From positions 163,373,353 to 163,437,352 of the forward strand of contig OX457058.1 of NCBI GenBank assembly GCA_949752795.1: a DNA stretch of 64,000 bases, given 5' to 3'. The stretch comes from Hyperoodon ampullatus. Lineage: Eukaryota; Chordata; Mammalia; Artiodactyla; Ziphiidae. Below the pieces are notes generated by a model that did no database searches, was not told the origin of the DNA, and saw nothing but the letters and a program-made list of their open reading frames with translations. Shown piece after piece: positions 12,640-25,369 of the stretch (the stretch's first letter is position 1; every line of letters begins with the position of its first letter). The position numbers and the translations under genes are program-made.

Positions 12640-14574
12640 AGTGGTGCTGACATTGAATGACTAATGCTGTAAATGATGTTTCATTTCACAGCAGGTACAA
12701 AGAGCAAGTGATTCTTTACACAAATGCCTTGCCTTTTTAGAAATTCTTCTGTCACTCTGTCAAAGATATAACATATGCCTTTATAGAAAACTAAAGTATT
12801 TTTTCTAAATATATACGTTTACCTGTGTTCACATGCTTATATTATGTGTGTGATTCTTTTAGAGGTATAGAAACTCCTCTCTTTTAAATGCATTAAGCTC
12901 TGAATGGGTGTTTTAACTTGGTGACTGAGACCTCCCCCTAATTTTCTGGTCTGAAAAACCCTCCTAGCCACCTGGATCTTCAAATGTAGCTTATTTTGAT
13001 TTCTGCTTTATTGTGCATGACTGGATTTCCCATTGTTTGTTTTGAACATTTTCTCAGCCCAATCCACCACATAAACTTACCACTGCATTCCTGCCACTGC
13101 CTGCACTTCAACGGTGGATAGGTCTGCTCAAAAATCAGGAACTCTAAATCAGCTCTTTGGTAAGGAAGTAACTAGAGGATAACAGCCAATCAAGGCTATA
13201 GTGTTCAGAACTTCTAATGGTATTAGGGCAGGATACCCCTCATAAACTTTATTTTCCACTCAGTTTTCTCTAACTTTTTTGTGGTGGAAATCTTTTCTCA
13301 GAACAAAATTTTCTGGGCAAGCTTGATATAGAAAACATATAAGGAGCATATCTGATTCAACCAGGGCAAAGTCTACCTCACTCCTTAATCATAAGTACAG
13401 TGAATCCTTAATTTCCGGTTGAGTCCACCAATCTGTTTTAATTTCATCATTTCATAAATGATAAAATTAAGGTCCAGAGCAGTAAAAATTACTTAGTATT
13501 AAAAAATATCAGAGACCTGAGGCTAGAACCAAGGGTTAGTGGGTTGTGTTGCCTGTGCCCACACATTCCTACATTTAAAACATACCAGCAAATTAAAAAC
13601 ATTAATGTTTATAACTGAAAGTAAAATCTGGTAATTCTCAATGGATTATAAAATATTAGACACTGTATTCCAAAGAAGGTATATAATAAGGCTGTTCACA
13701 TTTTTACATTCTCATAATTTTATTGGCTTATAAATTATTCCATGTGTTTTGTTCAATAAAATTATTTAATTGGTAAAAGAAATTACAGTTTGGATAAAGA
13801 TACAATTTAACTCATTTTATGCATTTTGGCATATTACTCCATTGTGAAATTTATAAATTACAATGAATGAAGTCACGTAAGTGGCAGTGGGAAATAAAAT
13901 GCATCAATATACATGCATTTTTAATAGGATTCAGCAGATTTCAAGAGCACAAAAGCAATATGAGCAGAGGCTTTTTGTAAATATTAAAAAACAACATTCA
14001 AGGAACCATATTTCTAAGATAATCTTTCCCTACTTTTCTCTGATTTCATTATAAAACTTCTTGTGTTTGGTTTGTAATTCATATTCTAATAATTGGATTC
14101 TATTGTTTTTTAGGTATATGAGAACAAAAATCCCAAGGCAGTGTTATTCATTAAGATAAATTGTCATAGATATATGATATAAATAGATAGATACACAGAG
14201 AGGTAGAAAGATAGACAAACATAACTTTATACACTCACAACTATACACACATACACAGCTATGACTGTAGACATAAAATCTTTTTGGGAAAGCATCATCT
14301 CTTTCCACACTTCCTTACCTTTGTGGTCCCAAATCTAGTATTTTTTGTTCTAGCTGTATAAACCTGGTTTCCAAAACATTTTGCCCTGTTTTTCATCATC
14401 TTTGTGACTACTCTTTCCTTGTGACTAGATTGACAGAAAGCATGGTATCTGGAAAATAATTACCTTGAAATCTATTATTTTCTAAATAAAATCTTTCCAC
14501 TGGCCATAATAGTAATTTATATCTTCTCAACCTGCCTCACATATATTATCACCTCTCTCTTCCTTCCATTTAGT
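12640..14574. other. Unassigned sequence with one MIR-like patch
   Basis: Mostly featureless AT-rich DNA. At about 13440-13540 a stretch like the reverse of MIR (ATAAAATTAAGGTCCAGAG, then a cysteine-free non-coding tail) is possible but weak. A short GATA-rich patch lies at 14160-14215. Confidence 0.45.
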
Positions 14575-15035
14575 AAACAGAATAGAATGGTAGTTGCCAG
14601 AGGCTGGGGCGAGGAAGAAATGGGGAGCTGTTGTTCATTGGGTATAAAATTTTAGTTATGGAGATGAATGAGATCAGAAATCTGTGTAGCACAGTATATA
14701 TAGTGAACAATATTCTACTGTGCATTTAAAATTTTGGGAAAAGGTTAGATCTCATGTTGGATGTTTTCCCAACACAAAAAGCAAAATAATAACAACAAAT
14801 AAATAACATAAGAACAAAACCTCAAAACAAGCAAAGAAACACTTTGCTTTTGGAGGTGATAGATACAGAAACTTTTGGAGGTGATGTACATGGCTATTAC
14901 TGTGATTGTGGCGATGGTTTCATGGATGTGCGTATGTCCAAACTCATCAAACTGTATACATTAAATACTTGTAGTTTTTTTAAATTAGGTGTGCATCAAT
15001 TAATCTTTTAAATAATTAAATCATGGATGCCAATG
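14575..15035 (+). mobile_element. Old L1 3' UTR fragment (L1M-like)
   Basis: The GAATGGTAGTTGCCAGAGGCTGGGG opening, the TGTTGTTCATTGGGTA block and the CTCATCAAACTGTATACATTAAATA block are the usual landmarks of older mammalian L1 3' ends. They are in the plus orientation. An A-rich stretch interrupts the middle at 14775-14850. Confidence 0.7.
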
Positions 15036-15605
15036 AGCCGCTTGATATTTGAGAACCAAATGAATCACTTCTGCATAATTAACATTGTAGTCTGGAAGTC
15101 ATGGTTAGTCTATGCATAGATGCTAATATAGTCCTGAACAAGCACATATGATTTCAAGTACTAAATAGTTTAATATAAATTTATTTTATTTCACTTTATA
15201 TTACAGTAATATATTGTGCTTCTAAAAATATATGTGATAGTAGACTATAGTATCATTTTTTTAACATTTTTATTGGAATATATTTGCTTAACAATGGTGT
15301 GTTAGTTTCTGTTACTAACAAAGTGAATCAGCTATACATATACATATATCCCCATATACTCTCCCTCTTGCATCTCCCTCTCTCCCTCCCTATCCCACCC
15401 CTCCAGGTGGTCACAAAGCACCAAGCTAATATCCCTGTGCTATGTGACTGCCTCCCCCTAGCTATGTATTTTACATTTGGTGGTGTATATATATATATGT
15501 CCATACCACTCTCTCACTTCGTCCAAGCTTACTCTTCCCCCTCCCCATGTCCTCAAGTCCATTCTCTACATCTGTGTCTTTACACAGGTCCTGCCCGTAG
15601 GTTCT

Positions 15606-16225
15606 TCAGAACCTTTTTTTAATTATTATTTCATATATATGTGTTAGCATACGGTATTTGTTTTTCTCTTTCTGACTTACTTCACTCTGTATGACAGACT
15701 CTAGGTCCATCCACCTCACTACAAATAACTCAATTTTGTTTCCTTTTATGGCTGAGTAATATTCCACTGAATATATGTGCCACATCTTCTTTATCCATTC
15801 ATTGTCGATGGACACTTAAGTTGCTTCCATGTCCTGGCTATTGTAAATAGAGCTGCAATGAACATTGTGGTACATGACTCTTTATGAATTATGGTTTTCT
15901 CATGGTATATGCCCAGTAGTGGGATTGCTGGTTAGTATGGTAGTTCTATTTTTAGATTTTTAAGGAACCCCCATACTGTTCTCCATAGTGGCGGTATCAA
16001 TTTACATTCCCACCAAGAGTGCAAGAGGGTTCCCTTTTCTCCACACCCTCTCCAGCATTTATTGTTTGTAGATCTTTTGATGATGGCCATTGTGACTGGT
16101 GTGAGGTGATACTTCATTGTAGTTTTGATTTACATTTCTCTAATGATTAGTGATGTTGAGCATCCTTTCATGTGTTTGTTGGCAATCTGTATATATTCTT
16201 TGGAGAAATGTCTATTTAGGTCTTC

Positions 16226-16257
<32 letters not shown>

Positions 16258-18903
16258 GTGGTATGCGGGCCTCTCACTGTTGTGGCCTCTCCCGTTGTGG
16301 AGTACAGGCTCCGGACACGCAGGCCCAGCATCCATGGCCCACGGGCCCAGCCACTCCACGGCACGTGGGATCTTCCCAGACCAGGGCATGAACCCATGTC
16401 CCCTGCATCGGCAGGTGGACTCTCAACCACTGCGCCACCAGGGAAGCCCTTCTGCCCATTTTTTGATTGTTTTTTGTTTGTTTGTTTGTTTTTAATATTG
16501 AGCTGCATGAGCTGTTTATATATTTCAGAGATTAATCATTTCTCCATTGATTCATTTACAAATATTTTCTCCAAAACTGAGGGTTGTCTTTTTGTCTCCT
16601 TTTTAGTTTCCTTTATTGTTCAAAAGCTTTATGTTTCATTAGGTCCCATTCGTTTATTTCTTTTTTATTTCCATTTCTCTAAGAGGTGGGTCAAAAGGAT
16701 CTTGCTGTGATTTATGTCATAGAGTGCTCTGCATATGGTTTCCCCTAAGATTTTTATAGTGTCTGGCCTTATATTTAGGTTTTTAATCCATTTTGAGTTT
16801 ACTTTTGTGTATAGTGTTATGGAGTGTTCTAATTTCATTCTTTTACATGTAGCTGTCCAGTCTTCCCAGCACCATTTATTGAAGAGGCTGTCTTTTCTCC
16901 ATTGTATATTCTTGCCTCCTTTATCAAAAATACAGTGACCATATGTGCGTGGATTTATCTCTGGGCATTCTATACTGTTCCATTGATCTATATTTCTGTT
17001 TTTGTGCCAGTACCATACTGTATTGATTACTGTAGCTTTGTAGTATAGTCTGAAGTCAGGGAGACTGATTCTTCCAGCTCCGTTTTTCGCTCTCAATATA
17101 GCTTTGGCTATTTGGTGTTTCCATACAAATTTTGAAATTTTTTGTTCTACTTCTGTGAAAAAGTCCATTGGTTGTTTGATAGAGATTGCATTGAATCTGT
17201 AGATTGCTTTGGGTAGTATACTCATTCTCACAATGTTGATTCTTCTAGTCCAAGAACATGGTATATCTCTCCAACTGTTTGTATTCTCTTTAATTTCTTT
17301 CATTGGTGTCTTATAGTTTTCTGCATACAGGTCTTTTGTCTCCTTAGGTAGGTTTATTCGTAGGTATTTTATTCTTTTTGTTGCAGTGGTAAATGTGAGT
17401 GTTTCCTTAATTTCTCTTTCAGATTTTTCATCATTAGTGTATAGGAATGCAAGTGATTTCTGTGTGTTGATTTTGTATCCTGCTACTTTCCCAAATTCAT
17501 TGATTACCTCTAGTAGTTTTCTGGTAGCATCTTTAGGATTCTCTATGTATAGTATCACGTCATCTGCAAACAGTTGACTGCTTTTCTTCTTTTACAGTTT
17601 TGATTCCTTTTATTTATGTTTGTTCTCTGATTGCTGTGTCTAAAACTTCCAAAACTATGTTGAGTACTATGGTGAGAGGGGACAACCTTGTCTTGTTCCT
17701 GATCCTAGAGGAAAATGTTTCAGTTTTTCTCTATTGAGAACAATGTTGGCTGTGGGTTTGTCATATATGTCCTTTATTATGTTGAGGTCAGTTCTCTCTA
17801 TGCCTACTATTTGAATACTTTTTATCATAAATAGGTATTGAATTTTGTCAAAAGCTTTTTCTACATCTACTGAGTTGATCATGTGTTTTTTCTCCTTCAA
17901 TTTGTTAATATGGTTTATCACATTGATTGATTTGCATATATGGAAGAATTCTTGCATTCCTGGGATAAACCCCACTTGATCATGTTGTATGATCCTTTTA
18001 ATGTGCTGTTGGATTCTGTTTGCTAGTATTTTGTTGAGCAGTTTTGCATCTATGTTCATCAGTGCAATTGGCCGGTAGTTTTCTTTATTTTTTGTCACAT
18101 CTTTGTCTGGTTTTGGTGTCAGGGTGATGGTGGCCTTGTAGAATGAGTTTGAGAGTGTTCCTCCCTCTGCTATATTTGGAAGAGTTTGAGAAGTATATGT
18201 GTTAGTTCTTCTCTAAGTGTTTCATAGAATTCACTTGTGACGTCATCTGGTGCTGGGCTTTTGTTTGTGGGATGATTTTTAACCACAGCCTCAATTTCAG
18301 TGCTTTTGATTGGTCTGTTTACATTTTCTATTTCTTCCTGGTTCAGTTTCAGAAGGTTGAGCTTTTCTAAGAATTTGTCCATTTTTTTCAGGTTGTCTAT
18401 TTTATTGGCATAGCATTGTCTGTAGTAATCTCTCATTATCCTTTTTATTTCTGCAGTGTTAGTTGTTACTTCTCCTTTTTCATTTTAATTTTATTGATTT
18501 GAGTCTTCTCCCTTTTTTGCTTGATGAGACTGGCTAATGGTTTATCAATTTTGTTTATCTTCTCAAAGAACCAGGTTATAGTTTTATTGATCTTTGCTAT
18601 TGTTTTCTTCATTTCTTTTTCATTTATTTCTGATATGATCTTTATGATTTCTTTCCTTCTGCTATCTTTGGGGATTTTTGTTCTTCTTTCTCTAATTGCT
18701 TTAGGTGTAAGATTAGGTTGTTTATTTGAGATGTTTCTTGTTTCTTGAGGTAGGATTGTATTGCTGTAAACTTCCCTGTTAGAACTGGTTTTGCTGCATC
18801 CCTTAGATTTTGGGTCATCACGTTTTCATTTTCATTTGTTTCTAGGTATATTTTGTTTCCTCTTTGATTTATTTGGTGATCTCTTGGTTATTTAGTAGTG
18901 TAT
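15606..18903 (-). pseudogene. L1 ORF2 remnant in the 15258-18903 element
   Basis: Minus-strand frames at 18436-18170, 18098-17667 and 17558-16665 cover the linker, reverse transcriptase and post-RT regions of ORF2p. Frames at 16117-15932 and 15815-15606 are the Cys-rich C-terminal part and the end. The RT region has lost sequence near the catalytic Asp pair: at about 17565-17600 the SLFADD-type stretch is garbled. The ORF is split by frameshifts and by the SINE, so no enzyme can be made. Confidence 0.88.
16230..16448 (-). mobile_element. CHR-type SINE in L1, antisense, with short TSD
   Basis: The minus strand reads GGGCTTCCCTGGTGGCGCAG at the head (near 16448), then A/B boxes, then an uninterrupted A tail, seen as 27 T's from 16230. 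CTTCTGCC is repeated at 16222-16229 and 16449-16456, matching the unbroken L1 sequence and giving an 8-bp TSD. Confidence 0.95.
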
Positions 18904-18915
18904 TATAATATCATT

Positions 18916-20405
18916 GTTTAAGCATTGAAAGAAAACCTTTACGTAATATTTATTATAAAAAGAAGACTTTTGGCTCTTACATGCTACATCAAGTTCTGCT
19001 TTAACCTTAATGTGAACAGCAGTCCTTATTTTTGAGATACTCACATACACATCAAATTTTTCCTTATCATTTATACTTTTTGGATCTTGCTGAAGAAATT
19101 ACTTATTACCCATGGGTCACAATATTCACATTTTCTTCTAATAACTGTGTACCTATAACATTCACATTTAAGTTTAATTCAAATGAAATCCAGGATTATA
19201 CATAATGATATATATTTAGTTTGATATTTTTTTATATTGTGAGTAAATTTTCATAACACCATTTGTTTCCCAACAGTTCATACTTTGTTGCATTTTTTGG
19301 TGGTGCCACCCTATCAGATATCAATTTCCCACCATCTAATGGACCTCAGAGAATTCACTTTATGTGTGTTCACTATGTGAGTCCATGCCAGAAGCTGGAA
19401 GTACAAAGCAGAGGTCTGTCAAACAGACTGGTTTCTTTTAAAACAATAACTTAAAAAATACTTTGTTACAACAATGAAGTCCTAAACAAATATAAACTGG
19501 ACTGTCCCAGGAAAATGGAGAGATTTGGCCATTCTATCTTTAAGAACCATTTCACAGGTTTTAATGCATAGATGTTATGGATAAACCTGAATGAACTTTT
19601 CAGCCAACCCAATATTTGTGTACTAGCTAAATGTATATTGTTATGTTCTGTACAGATGTAAGTCATATGGTATTATCTCTAGCATCATGTTGCTTTGTTG
19701 TTGTTGTTTCATTTGATTCTGTTTTTTAAGACTCATCACTGTTGTTATATGGGCGTTTAATGCATTGCTCCTAGCTTCTGCCTGATGCTCCTTTACACCA
19801 TGAACAATACTCCACTGAAGATCTCTTAGTCCCCTTGTGGACATACGTGAGAATTCATTTTACAATTTAATGTGAGACATTGTACATATCTTTCCCCATT
19901 CATTTACTTAATGACCTTGTTATACATTTGAATACATATCTTGGTTTTGGTTTTAAAGGCCTTTTCCAACTTATATATCTTATATTTTTATAATTTTGAA
20001 CTTTTGCTTAAGAAGTTCTTTCCCCACCCCTAGGTCACAAAATTTTTTGTCAATAACTTATTTGATTAATGTTACAATTTTACCTTTCATAATTGCATCT
20101 TTCTTCTATTCTGCCCTTTATTTGCTATTAGACAGGGATCAAGTTTTGTTTTTGTGTTTGCTTGTTTTGTTAGATTTCTTCTCCATGTTATTTATCATAT
20201 TCTCAACTCTCTCCATAACAATACTTTTCCTCATCATTCATGGAACCACTTTTATCATGTAAGTTCACATGTCTTTATAAAAGTCTGAGCTCTCTATATA
20301 TTCCTTTTGTCTATTTGCCTAATGATTTTCAAAAGTCATGGTGGTTTTGTGTTTATTATTGATATCATTTTTAAAATGTCAGTATTGGCTAGGGCAAGTC
20401 TCATT
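18916..20405. other. Unassigned sequence with a mariner-like end
   Basis: Mostly unassigned AT-rich DNA. A mariner-like terminal motif is at 19590-19616 (listed separately). The small open frames at 19263, 19996 and 19466 show no known domain. Confidence 0.45.
19590..19616 (-). repeat. Mariner-type terminal inverted repeat fragment
   Basis: The plus strand reads TGAATGAACTTTTCAGCCAAC followed by CCAATA. Its reverse complement, TATTGGGTTGGCTGAAAAGTT, matches the start of mammalian mariner DNA transposons and is followed by a TA. I could not find the partner repeat, so this may be one end of a truncated copy. Confidence 0.45.
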
Positions 20406-20420
20406 CATCAGGTTATTTTA

Positions 20421-21365
20421 TTTTTATTTATTTATTTTTATTAGTTTCTGCTTTATAACAAAGTGAATCAGATACATATATATCTGTTCCAACATTCCTT
20501 CCCTCATGCATCTCCCTCCCTCCCACCCTCCCCATCCCACCCCTCCAGGCGGTCACAGAGCACCGAGATGATCTCCCTGTGCTCTGCGGCCGCTTCCCAC
20601 TATCTATCTACCTTACGTTTGGTAGTGTATATATGTCCATGCCTCTCTTTCACTTTGTCACAGCTTACCCTTCCCCCTCCCCATATCCTCAAGTCCATTC
20701 TCAAGTAGGTCTGTGTCTTTATTCCCGTTTTACCCCTAGGTTCTTCATGACATTTTTTTTAAATTCCATATATATGTGTTAGCATACGGTATTTGTCTTT
20801 CTCTTTCTGACTTACTTCACTCTGTATGACAGACTCTAGGTCTATCCACCTCATTACAAATAGCTCAGTTTCGTTTCTTTTTATGGCTGAGTAATATTCC
20901 ATTGTATATATGTGCCACATCTTCTTTATCCATTCATCCGATGATGGACACTTAGGTTGTTTCCATCTCCGGGCTATTGTGAATAGAGCTGCAATGAACA
21001 TTTTGGTACATGTCTCTTTTTGAATTATGGTTTTCTCAGGGTATATGCCTAGTAGTGGGATTGCTGGGTCACATGGTAGTTCTATTTTTAGTTTTTTAAG
21101 GAACCTCCATACTGTTCTCCATAGTGGCTGTACCAATTCACATTCCCACCAGCAGTGCAAGAGTGTTCCCTTTTCTCCACACCCTCTCCAGCATTTATTG
21201 TTTCTAGATTTCTTGATGATGGCCATTCTGACTGGTGTGAGATGATATCTCATTGTAGTTTTGATTTGCATTTCTCTAATGATTAATGATGTTGAGCATT
21301 CTTTCATGTGTTTGTTGGCAGTCTGTATATCTTCTTTGGAGAAATGCCTATTTAAGTCTTCTGCC
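20421..21365 (-). mobile_element. 5'-truncated L1 3' end with 15-bp TSD
   Basis: The minus strand carries the ORF2 C-terminal region (frame 21307-20759, including a [13 protein letters not shown] Cys motif and the [14 protein letters not shown] motif) and the 3' UTR. A perfect 15-bp direct repeat, CATCAGGTTATTTTA, flanks it at 20406-20420 and 21366-21380. This piece is one of the better preserved in the window. Confidence 0.95.
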
Positions 21366-21499
21366 CATCAGGTTATTTTAGTGAAATATATTCAATTCCT
21401 TGGGAGATTTTATTACTCATTTTGTATTTTAGTATAATTTTACTTATATTGAAAAATATTCAACCTGTATTTTGATTGAATCCATATTATATTTATATA

Positions 21500-23020
21500 T
21501 TCATTGGGGGAGGATTAGCTTCTTCCTTAGTTAAGCTGTCCTTAACTTCATGAGCAGGAATGGTCTTTACATTCAGTCATTTAACACACTTTACTTGGGA
21601 TTTAGAATTTTTCTCTATAGAGATGGGAGTATACTTGGTTAGTTATTTACTTTCATTGATTTGTAGATACTGTAAATGCCAATTTGTTTCTATATATCTT
21701 CATTGGTGTTTGATGATGTAAAGTAACAGTATTGACTTTCTAGAGGTTAATCATTTGTTTGGCCAAATTTCTGAACTATCTTATAAGTTGCAACAGTCTG
21801 TTGATAATATTCATTTTTCAACATAGATGAGCATAGACAATTTGCAAATGATGACATATTTTCTGTTTCCATTCAGCACTTATATCCATTAGTAGCATTT
21901 CTTTTCTTTTCAATAGCATTGTCCAGAACCTCCAGTAGTGTGTTAAACAGCAGCACTGAGATTGAGCATTCTTCTCTTATCCATCTAAAGATTTCCTTAT
22001 GAAGTAAAATATTTTCTGTTGATTTTGGTTTATAACATATGTGAATCAAAAAATTCTCCTTCTAGTGTAGTACAAGTTTTTTCTTAATCAGTCTTTTTAG
22101 AGCTTTAAATTTGTATATTTAATAAAAACAGCTCAATTTGATTGAACTTATTTATTACTTTTGATATCTATTTTATTAATTTTTTCATTTTTCATTGTTG
22201 CTTGTTTTTGCTTTTCTTTTATGAAAATTTTCCTCCAAGGCAAAATGCTTTGCTTATTTTTAAGATTTTCTGTCTCTTAATACTCTATTTAAACCTTTAA
22301 ATTTCTCTAAGCACTGGCTAAACTATGTCTCATAATTATGATGTGTAAGATTTCCATTGTCATTTTTTTCTAAATGTTTCTTAATTCCCCTTTTGAATCT
22401 ATTTAATATCATGTTTTATTTAAATATGTAATATAGGTTTCCTATGTATACAAATTTTAGCTACTCCTCTATTTATGGATTTCAATTTTATTACAATATC
22501 CTCAGCATACTTTATTTCTATGACTCAATTCTTTAGTGTCCATTGAGGTTTCCCTTGTCACTTTAAACATATTCTACTTTCCTCAATATTCCATGTGTGT
22601 TTGAAATGAATAATTCTGTACCTTGTCTATGCAATACCTTGGATTTATTAATGCTATTTTTCAGATCTTCAATATTTCTGCTGTTTGTCTGATTGGATCA
22701 GTTAAATCTGATGACTTTCATATTCTTCCCTGCATACTATATTGCAAAAATGTATTATTAACTAAATATCCATTTATGATGGACCTGTCTTCTTGTTCTA
22801 TTTTTTATTTTACTATTATATATTATTGTCCTCTTTCCCATGTGATATATTTGCTTTAAAATTTATTTTGATAGATTTTAAGAATGCTATTCTCCTGTTC
22901 TTTTTATTCATATTTGCCTAGTATGCCTTCCTCCAACATTTTATTCCAACTTTTCTGATTGTTGAACACTTTTCTCTTATTTATTATAGGGTCTCTGAAA
23001 TGCAATTTGTGGTATTTAAA
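21500..23020 (-). mobile_element. Ancient, highly decayed L1 ORF2, antisense
   Basis: Antisense landmarks of ORF2 are visible. There is an RT catalytic region near 21850 and a stretch like CCAGAACCTCCAGTAGTGTG at about 21924. An endonuclease-domain tail follows toward 22900-22990. Divergence is large and no frame is conserved. Confidence 0.5.
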
Positions 23021-23039
23021 CTTAATGGAACATTGAGAT

Positions 23040-23460
23040 AGTGAAACATTGGAAATGAATTAAGTATCCATTAGAAGGACAATAACTATACAATTTTATG
23101 TACTACAGTACTACAAAAGGACTAGATGAAATAACATGACAAGAACTAAGATAATAGTTTAAGTAAAAGAGTTGAACAGCATATGTATAAGGTAAAATAT
23201 GTTTTACATAAATTTCTAAAAGTTCTTTTTATTTTAATATAGTGAGTGTGTAAGCTTTCCATTGCTTGAGGTCCAAAAAGTACTTAATTTTTATGTACAA
23301 GTAATTATTTTTATAAACTGTCTTAAAATCATAATGATAAAATGTAAGCATGATTTTAACTTTATATGGAGGTAATGTGAATGTTTATTATATATATATT
23401 GTTTATCTATGTATTTTCAAAATTTTCCAAAATATAAGAAAGTCCACAAAACTTAAGTGT
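23040..23460 (+). mobile_element. Old L1 3' end fragment, sense
   Basis: Wording such as GAATTAAGTATCCATTAGAAGG, then TACTACAGTACT, then a closing TATTTTCAAAATTTTCCAAAATATA stretch recalls the 3' part of old L1M families. Moderate confidence only. Confidence 0.4.
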
Positions 23461-25353
23461 TAAAAACACTGAATGGAGTGAGTCCATATAGGAAATCCTA
23501 TATTAGTACACAAAATAATTTAAATAACTGACTGAAAAGTAGGATTTAAATTGATAAAAATGAATCTCAATGTGTATTCATTTAAAGTTTGACAAAACTT
23601 ATTGCATAATAACTTTATGCACATTGTTTGAACATCAAGTGTTTCTGAATGTAAAATAGAAGTTTCCTGACTCTAAACATTCTGAATTTATTTAGTTCTT
23701 GCTACCTAGTTCTAAATACCATGAAGGATCTTTCCAATCAATTTAGATTTTTATCAGAAATAATATCTAAGTATAAAGGCATTTTCTTCAGTTTGAAATA
23801 AAAAGTAACATTCTAAGGGAATGGTTTGTCATAGTACTGCTAAAAACACATCCCTCCTCCTCTCAAATATTTAGATATCTTAGAGGTTTTCCTCCCATCT
23901 GTCATTAAGCAAATAGGCAATAACCCATGTTTAAAAATTCACTACTTCCTGAAGTAATAAACCCATCCAGGTTTGGAATTTGAATCCATCACCCACTAAA
24001 GACCAGGTTCTTCAATGAACTAGTTTTATGCAAGAAATTTATCATTAGTCCAACAATGATGTTAAAAAAAAAAAAAGATTACCAAGTAAATTTTAACAAT
24101 AACATAATTTTTAAAATTACTTTTAAAATTCAATATCCAGTGTCGACTTCATATTGCTGGTTGTATCAGTCAGAAACTGTGAAAAGAAAATTTTGTGCAA
24201 CTGAAGTTAAGGCTACAATGAAGACTTCAAATTGACCATTGGGTTTGGCAACATGGAAGATGAAGTTCACCTTGACATGGGTGGTTTTAGTGGGGAGAAA
24301 GGCTTGATGTGGTTAAGAGCCAAATGGAAAGAAAGAAAGTGGAAATAATGGCTACAAACAACTCTTACAGTAACTTTTACTCTAAAGAAGAAAAGGGAGA
24401 TGGAGAAGCACTAGAGTAAGCATGGAGACAATAGACAGATTTTGTTTCTTTGTTTAGGATATTTTAGGCTGAAGAGAATGACATTTTAGCAAGAATAAAA
24501 CTTAAGATCCAGTAGAGAAAAGAGATACTTTGAATAGCCAGGTCCCAGAGTTGACATGAAAGAATGGGATACCAATATCAATTCTAGGATGGATTTAATA
24601 GAATTAAGAATGGTTTGTTTATTGGGATGAAAGAAAAATCCATCTGTGCTAACACAGATGATTATCCACTGGTAGATATAGTGGTGGTGCTATGAAATAT
24701 TTTTCTTCTACTGCTTCTACTTTGTCAATAATGAAATAAGTTGTTGACATTTTGAGATAATGATATTAAAGAAAATGTAAAATAGTTTTCTCACTGATGT
24801 GGAGAACCCCTTAATCAAAAAATTTTAGTAGTATTGCTTGATACTGTTTAAGGCCCACTTGAGATTTGTGGATATAATTTTTAAATGAAGTTTATAAATT
24901 GTTATCCAAATACCTTGAGTTATTGTGCACTTGGGTGCACACACAAACTAAACAAAGACTTAGTTTAATCTAGGTTGGTGTGTTTGCTGAAAAACATGAT
25001 AAAGGGGGAAAGGGATAATAAAATTAATTGTGCATGTAAAGAACATTTAAAGGGCTGGAGAACAGAATACGAACTAGTCATTCATGCTATAGAATGCTGT
25101 GTTTTTCAAAATTTCACTGAAATGTCAGATTTACTACAAGATCCAAGTTTAAGAGTGCACTCTGTGTCAGATCAGGAATTGTAGAATAAGAAGAAAAGAA
25201 GGGTCAGAATGAAAGTATGGTCATTGACTGCAATCAGAATATAGTTCACAAAATGTATGAACAACTAAATCAGAAATTTTGGAAATTAATAAAGTAGAAA
25301 AAATTCTTGGTAAGAATATTTAGAAAAAAACAAGATAATAAAAAAGTGTCATT
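23461..25353. other. Unassigned sequence
   Basis: No gene, RNA or recognisable repeat. A 12-bp A run lies at 24064. The 69-codon frame at 24975-25184 matches nothing I know. Confidence 0.5.
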
Positions 25354-25369
25354 AAGATTTTATAGTTCT

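Larger units (their letters stand above)
15258..18903 (-). mobile_element. 5'-truncated L1 with TSD
   Basis: On the minus strand this L1 starts within the ORF2 endonuclease region (18903) and runs to its 3' UTR and poly(A), seen as T-rich DNA at 15258. A 12-bp direct repeat, TATAGTATCATT at 15246-15257 against TATAATATCATT at 18904-18915 (one mismatch), marks the target-site duplication. The 3' UTR is the same type as in the L1s at 20421 and 43625. A SINE is inserted at 16230. Confidence 0.92.

Noticed and set aside
16150..16710. 186-codon plus-strand frame
   Set aside because: It joins antisense L1, SINE poly-T and SINE body; no protein family fits.
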